Positions 60,136 to 64,000 of a stretch of DNA of 64,000 nucleotides are shown here, piece after piece (the first letter of the stretch is position 1; each line of letters opens with the position of its first letter). The stretch comes from Neobacillus rhizosphaerae (GTDB lineage: Bacteria > Bacillota > Bacilli > Bacillales > Cytobacillaceae). The notes under the pieces are model-generated. The model did no database searches. It was not told the origin of the DNA and was given only the letters and a program-made list of their open reading frames with translations. A program made the translations under genes and the position numbers. The stretch lies in the NCBI RefSeq assembly GCF_937468385.1, contig NZ_CALBWS010000001.1, forward strand, positions 124,001-188,000. The letters run 5' to 3'.

Positions 60136-60245
60136 GATCTCACCTCGCAATATGAGTTAATTTCTCGTTTACTTTTTGGCATTATTATTATGATTATCAG
60201 AATTGAACCTAACTCTTAATCATATATTAATAAGAGGTGATTAAA

Positions 60246-60458
60246 ATGGATAACCATCTTCAACAAACATTTGATATCAGTACTTTGAAAATTGGTGCGA
60301 TGGTCAATGGTGGAGCTTTGCAAATTGGTTGTGGGGCTGGTAAAGCTCCACGAGTCTATCCTGTTGGATTTACTACAGTTGGAACTACATTAGTTCCTCT
60401 TTCAGCTCCTCTACAATTTGCTGTCCCATTACAAGTATCAGTACGTCAGAAATTATAA
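60246..60458 (+). CDS. Small spore-germination-like protein (GerPB-like)
   Basis: A 70-residue protein. The segment FDISTLKIGAMVNGGALQIG followed by CGAGKAPRVYPVGF resembles the I-x-LKI...NGS-x-LQIGSAG pattern of GerPB and related GerP proteins, which help germinants cross the spore coat. The C-terminus is rich in Pro, Val and Leu (TTLVPLSAPLQFAVPLQVSV). Only one gene is present, not a gerPA-F operon. ATG 60246 follows AAGAGGTG. The family assignment is tentative. Confidence 0.58.
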   Translation: MDNHLQQTFDISTLKIGAMVNGGALQIGCGAGKAPRVYPVGFTTVGTTLVPLSAPLQFAVPLQVSVRQKL

Positions 60459-60515
60459 GATTTGACCCTACTTTAGTTTAATTACCCGCTTTAAGTAAAA
60501 GACCTCTCCTAATGT

Positions 60516-60542
60516 ATGACTTCCTGCTGGAAGTCATTTTTT
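60516..60542 (+). terminator. Intrinsic terminator of the GerP-like gene
   Basis: Stem ATGACTTCC / GGAAGTCAT with a TGCT loop and TTTTTT tail. Confidence 0.85.
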
Positions 60543-60980
60543 AATTGTTAAGCTTCCTTTAAAAGGAATACATCCCCTTCAAATAGAAATGCAATTTTTA
60601 TGGTACTAAAAGCAGAATATTTCTCTCTGTAAGCTGAAAAATTCTTTCATAACTTGTACTTTGAGGTGATAAAAAATTGGTCTTTTTGAACTTAATAGAA
60701 ACCCCATTGGTTTGCTTCCTGTATTAGTTGAAATACCCTGAAATCGTCCTAGTTGGAATAGTGTCTTATCGTGAATCTAAAAGGATCAAGAAGTGAACAA
60801 TAGGTGTCAAATATGAATAAAAGAGAAATGAATTCCATCTTTATATGGAACTATCGTGACCGTTAATTGAAGAAGGAAAAAGCGATCCTCCGTTATTGAA
60901 GCATCGCCCCCGTTACTTTAAGTGAATTGATTCACAATCTTACTGGGAATTTACCTAAAAAAGCTGAATTAGCTTAATAA
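60543..60980. other. Gene-poor stretch with degenerate sequence
   Basis: No gene can be supported here. A short frame on the minus strand (about 60549-60640) reads protein-like sequence (STIKIAFLFEGDVFLLKEA) without a start, and may be a gene fragment. The segment around 60907-60944 is one of three related repeat-like blocks (others near 63495 and 63721). Confidence 0.4.
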
Positions 60981-61006
60981 AAAAAGGACTCCCTTTTTGG
61001 GAATCC
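60981..61006 (-). terminator. Intrinsic terminator of glycine-zipper gene
   Basis: Minus strand: GGATTCCC / GGGAGTCC (one G-T pair) around AAAAA, followed by TTTTT. Confidence 0.82.
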
Positions 61007-61035
61007 AATTCATTTAGTGCCACTTTGGTTAAAGT

Positions 61036-61245
61036 TTAATCTTCTCGGTTCGCAACACTGTCATTAGCCTCATTGGCACCTTCGCCGACTTTGTTACCCA
61101 TCGCTCCTCCTGCAACAGCCCCTGCAACGGTACCAAGTGGACCAAGAACAGAACCCAAAGCAGCTCCAGCGACAGCACCGACACCAGTTCCTACCGCTTC
61201 GCCAGCATCATTATCGACACGGTTACGTTCGTTTTTATCAGCCAC
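61036..61245 (-). CDS. Small glycine-zipper protein
   Basis: A 69-residue protein with a charged start (MADKNERNRVDNDAGEA), a central Gly/Ala-rich hydrophobic region with GxxxG repeats (GVGAVAGAALGSVLG and GAVAGGAMGNKVG), and an acidic tail (ANEANDSVANRED). The glycine-zipper motif suggests helix packing in or on membranes. GTG 61245 follows AAGGAGTG. The function is unknown. The 265 bp to the next gene show nothing recognisable. Confidence 0.78.
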   Translation of the reverse strand: MADKNERNRVDNDAGEAVGTGVGAVAGAALGSVLGPLGTVAGAVAGGAMGNKVGEGANEANDSVANRED

Positions 61246-61510
61246 TCATCTCACTCCTTATTTAGAATAGGCAAGTGCTTGCCAGCACAATACCGTTACA
61301 TATTTTGCCCTATAAGGACAGATTTACGCGAATTTTAAATCTGTCCTTAAAACTTTGCAATTTTCACTATCCTTCACGTTGTACAATAAGAAAAGCTGCC
61401 ATAATGACAGCTAGATCTTAAACTATTGTACCCGTTATTTGAACAAGGGAATAATCTTTGTTACATATAATAAGAATATTGTTCATTATCCAAAGTTCTG
61501 TTTATGTTCA

Positions 61511-62044
61511 TTAACTTTGATGTTCATATCGGACTATCCATTTGCTAAATATAGCCATTACCTTATGAATGAAACCTATATTGATTACCATTATAATAAA
61601 GCACAAAATTGAATACAAAGTGATGGTATTTAACGTAGATATCTGTATTATTTGCTTAATAATATATATACAAATAGGCAAACAAATGACGCTCGTAACA
61701 ATACTAGGGATATATTTCCTTACTACGAGTGCTTGTAAACAGTGTATTAACAAATGCAAAGTAAAGGCAATAAATGAGCCTATCCATAAACTATACCAAT
61801 TCGTCATATAGGAAACAACTGTAATTATACTAATTAAAATGAATTCCTCCGCTACCCCTAAAGCGAAAGCAGATGTTGTAATATGATCAAAATGATGTAG
61901 TAACTTTTTTGATAATGTAGGAAATCTATCACACAAATAACTTTTATTTTTACTTATCCATGCTCGCATAAATATTATTTCTTCAAAATCATGAATAATA
62001 AAAAGTATAGGGAAAAGCCATATAATAACTTGAATATTGTTCAT
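61511..62044 (-). CDS. HXXEE-domain membrane protein
   Basis: A 177-residue protein with five or so transmembrane helices. It carries the family's histidine-acid motif HDFEEIIF near the start, GVAEEFILI in the middle, and LHLLIHCLQALVVRKYIPSIVTSV later. These His and Glu residues sit in membrane segments and suggest a metal site, but no member has a clearly known function as far as I know. ATG 62044 follows AAAGAGGTG. The gene is AT-rich like its surroundings. Confidence 0.85.
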   Translation of the reverse strand: MNNIQVIIWLFPILFIIHDFEEIIFMRAWISKNKSYLCDRFPTLSKKLLHHFDHITTSAFALGVAEEFILISIITVVSYMTNWYSLWIGSFIAFTLHLLIHCLQALVVRKYIPSIVTSVICLPICIYIIKQIIQISTLNTITLYSILCFIIMVINIGFIHKVMAIFSKWIVRYEHQS

Positions 62045-62176
62045 TTATCAACACCTCTTTACACCTTGTTTCTACCTTAATAACTCTGTATTACAACGTT
62101 AGTACCCGTAACTCATAATAAAGAATCTGTTTTGTGGAAATTAAGGGATTTATTTGTTACAGTAACCCACCTTGCT

Positions 62177-62776
62177 TCATCTTTTGAATTTCTTCATAAG
62201 ACTCTCGAATAGTGGTAACCTTATATACTTTGGTAAAAATCTTCCTAAGCCTTGAAAAATAATTCTATTTGCCATTCCAGGTAATAAGGTAGTCTTAGTG
62301 CCAAGATAACTAAGAGACGATACTACGTTTTCTGGTTCCATAAGGCCGGAACTAAAATGACTCCACCCCGACCACGTTTAACCATTTCATTAACACAAAA
62401 ATGTGTAAGTGCCATAGGGGTTTTTAATATGGTTTCAAGCAGTTTGCTCTGGTTCTCCCAATTTTCACGATGAAATTCTCCGGTAATGCTTTAACCAGCA
62501 TTGTTGATTAATAGCCCTACCTCTAATGTTTGAGTGATTTTTTCAATTTCAGAAATAGAATTTGGAGTTGATAAATCTGTTACGACTGTTTTCACTTGAA
62601 CATTATATCGATTCCTGATAATTTCTTTGGTTTGTATAAGAGTCCCGTCCTCACGTGCAACTAGTACTTAATGAAATCCCTTGTTCAGCTAATTTGTGAG
62701 CAAATTGATATCCCATTCCTGATGTTGCACCAGTTATTACTGCCCATGGACCATATTTTTTAATAAAATCATTCAT
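62177..62776 (-). pseudogene. Short-chain dehydrogenase/reductase, decayed
   Basis: The frame starts well (AGGAGG, ATG, MNDFIKKYGPWAVITGATSG with the Rossmann glycine motif) and then breaks. There is a frameshift after ISL near 62665. The second frame gives LVAREDGTLIQTKEII and then LLINNAG followed by a TAA. The fragments NWENQSKLLETILKTPMALTH and VKRGRGGVILV follow. The whole catalytic Ser-Tyr-Lys region is deleted, and the C-terminus (LWNQKT, or MEPENVVSSLSYLGTK in another frame) ends at KKFKR. It shares an operator with the TetR gene. Confidence 0.85.
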
Positions 62777-62789
62777 ACATTACGCCTCC

Positions 62790-62804
62790 TGAGTAAATAC
62801 TCAA
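62790..62804 (-). promoter_or_regulatory. TetR operator at the dehydrogenase pseudogene
   Basis: TGAGTAAATACTCAA lies immediately before the AGGAGG of the pseudogene. Its core GAGTA-N2-TACTC is identical to that of the operator before the TetR gene. Confidence 0.72.
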
Positions 62805-62830
62805 TATCGTTCAAAAAAAATATAGTATGC

Positions 62831-63409
62831 TCAATTAGAAATATCAAGTCCTTTTAATATAAGATTTACTACACTCTCAATATAGTTATCATTTTCAAGA
62901 GGGATTTCATCTGATGCTCTTTTCCCAACTAAAAAATGCGTTAATAAGGTTGAAAGAAACATTGAAGTTGCTAATTCAATTGTCTGTTTTTTAACAGGAC
63001 CAGAAACAGCCCTTGTCAGATGCGTGTTGATTTGTTTAGACATTGAATGAATAAGGTCAACAACCTTTACGTTTACATCTTTGTTTTGTACCATTTCGGG
63101 GGACCAAATAAATGACAAAAAACTTTTATTACGAGATAAAAAATCGGAATATAAATGTCCCAATTGAATTAAAGCTGGAACGGGATTCATTTCCGACAGT
63201 TCCTTCATCTCCTTGTACATTGACTCAACAAATGAAAACTCACTAATTAAATGATTAAGAAGTTCGTTTTTATCTTTAAAATAATAGAATATAAGGCCTT
63301 CTGCTACACCACTCTTTAATGCAATTTCTTTTGTTGTTGTTGCTTTAAATCCATGTTCTGTAAAAAGCTCCAATGCAGTTTGTACAATCTTATCCTTTTT
63401 TGATACCAA
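62831..63409 (-). CDS. TetR-family transcriptional regulator
   Basis: A 192-residue repressor. The N-terminal HTH reads ALELFTEHGFKATTTKEIALKSGVAEGLIFYYFKDK, the standard TetR pattern. The C-terminal ligand domain has no clear subgroup motif. TTG 63409 lies about 8 bases after AGGGGTG; an in-frame GTG at 63418 is inside that site. An inverted repeat (TTGAGTA..TACTCAA) just upstream, repeated before the neighbouring dehydrogenase remnant, is its likely binding site. Confidence 0.92.
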   Translation of the reverse strand: MVSKKDKIVQTALELFTEHGFKATTTKEIALKSGVAEGLIFYYFKDKNELLNHLISEFSFVESMYKEMKELSEMNPVPALIQLGHLYSDFLSRNKSFLSFIWSPEMVQNKDVNVKVVDLIHSMSKQINTHLTRAVSGPVKKQTIELATSMFLSTLLTHFLVGKRASDEIPLENDNYIESVVNLILKGLDISN

Positions 63410-63436
63410 TAAATTCACCCCTGATAGACTTAAGAT

Positions 63437-63452
63437 TTGAGTATTTACTCAA
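63437..63452 (-). promoter_or_regulatory. TetR operator at its own gene
   Basis: TTGAGTA-TT-TACTCAA, 7-bp perfect arms, about 28 bases before the TetR start codon. Confidence 0.75.
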
Positions 63453-63878
63453 TTATAAACCAAATTAAATCACTGTCAACATATACCACCAATCTACTCC
63501 GTTAGTGGAAGTACATTTTTTCACAATCTTTATAGTGGTATTAAATATCTGTAGCTTTAGAATAAAGTTTGATCAAAAATAACTCTAAATCCTTGATTTC
63601 ACTGCATATAAAAAGCCATCGTTTTTAACAAAGATTGATCAAAACGATGGCTCTTTTTTATTTTTCAGAATTACTTTTTATAAAAAAGTTTGATTAATTT
63701 AATGCTCCTTATTCCACTAACGCCCCCGAGTTTAAGTACAATTCTTCACAAACTATAAGGATTTTCTAAAAAAAGCTTCAAAATCTATTGTTTATTGTTT
63801 ATAAGATGGGTTTGAATAAGGACAAAGAAGTGAAACTTTTAAAAAAAATTATCGTCAATTCAAAAAAGGAGGGATATT
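63453..63878. other. Intergenic region with two repeat-like blocks and a hairpin
   Basis: Holds no gene that I can support. Blocks at 63495-63535 and 63719-63760 resemble each other and 60907-60944. A terminator-like hairpin at 63612-63658 lies between them. Confidence 0.45.
63612..63658. terminator. Bidirectional terminator-like hairpin
   Basis: AAAGCCATCGTTTT pairs with AAAACGATGGCT, followed by TTTTTT, with AAAA on the other side. No gene directly adjoins it. Confidence 0.72.
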
Positions 63879-64000
63879 TTGAGATTAAAACATTTTTTTA
63901 TAATGATATTAGTGTTCTCTATATTTTTGATAACGGGTTGTTCAAATAATGTAGATAAAGGAACTGAAGACATAGATAGTGAATTTCCTCCATCTTATAC
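63879..64000 (+). CDS. Lipoprotein, N-terminal part (runs off right edge)
   Basis: TTG 63879 follows AAAGGAGGG by 5-6 bases. The first ~22 residues (MRLKHFFIMILVFSIF, then LITGC) are a lipoprotein signal with the lipobox Cys in LITGC. The visible mature part (SNNVDKGTEDIDSEFPPSY) is acidic and disordered. The gene continues beyond the window, so no function can be given. Confidence 0.75.
   Translation, partial: MRLKHFFIMILVFSIFLITGCSNNVDKGTEDIDSEFPPSY

Noticed and set aside
60549..60640. Minus-strand protein-like fragment STIKIAFLFEGDVFLLKEA
   Set aside because: It has no start codon, an upstream stop, and I cannot match it to a family; too short to call a pseudogene.
1..64000. CRISPR array, tRNA or rRNA genes, prophage or complete insertion sequence
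   Set aside because: No regular direct repeats, no cloverleaf or rRNA signature, and no transposase or phage structural gene was found in reading both strands.

Overview
The window looks like chromosome from an endospore-forming, low-GC member of the Bacillaceae (Bacillus/Neobacillus-like). The evidence is a CotA-type spore-coat laccase, a complete gerA-type germinant receptor operon, a GerP-like small protein, a complete dpp-ykf murein-peptide operon in Bacillus subtilis order, a dltXABCD operon, AGGAGG-type ribosome-binding sites, frequent TTG and GTG starts, a T-box and a yybP-ykoY riboswitch. I found no tRNA, rRNA, CRISPR array, prophage or intact insertion sequence.

Layout. 0-4.2 kb (minus strand): a secreted protein, an ABC exporter and a two-component system that runs off the left edge. 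4.4-5.45 kb: a TerC-family membrane protein behind a Mn2+-type riboswitch with two hairpins. 5.4-9.4 kb: M32 carboxypeptidase, then a class B penicillin-binding protein. 9.4-12.6 kb: a purine-catabolism xanthine dehydrogenase cluster (pucA, B, C, E) whose catalytic subunit pucD survives only as a roughly 90-residue remnant. 12.7-18 kb: cotA, a VTT-domain membrane protein, a histidine-kinase remnant, a LysM-NlpC/P60 endopeptidase and a radical SAM/SPASM protein. 18-21.6 kb: germinant receptor A-B-C. 21.8-24.4 kb: CorA and an M42 peptidase. 24.7-29 kb: dltXABCD, teichoic-acid D-alanylation. 29.1-32.2 kb: a small four-helix membrane protein, TatA, a secreted helical protein and a type II NADH dehydrogenase behind two Rex-type operators. 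32.3-39.7 kb: VOC protein, ABC exporter, SGNH hydrolase, a possible 17-residue Cys-Cys peptide with its own terminator, flavohaemoglobin, DegV, YdcF and a GNAT acetyltransferase. 39.9-41.8 kb: proS with a proline T-box and an interspersed repeat between leader and gene. 41.9-47.8 kb: a small acidic protein, a membrane cupredoxin, a PepSY-like protein, and a MarR-MMPL exporter pair. 47.8-58 kb: dppABCDE-ykfABCD plus a penicillin-fold serine hydrolase. 58.2-64 kb: a TerD/zinc-ribbon/TerB fusion, then a gene-poor and decayed stretch with small proteins, two pseudogenes, a TetR regulator and degenerate repeats.

How the parts work together. Much of the window concerns the envelope and spore: penicillin-binding protein and endopeptidase, D-alanylation, murein-peptide salvage, spore coat and germination. 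A second theme is redox and respiratory gas control: Rex operators at NADH dehydrogenase, and an FNR/CRP-type palindrome at flavohaemoglobin whose 13-bp core recurs at 29.1 kb. Gene decay is clear in four places (pucD, a histidine kinase, a short-chain dehydrogenase and a zinc-ribbon protein). Function assignments rest on motif recognition and gene order, without database searches.
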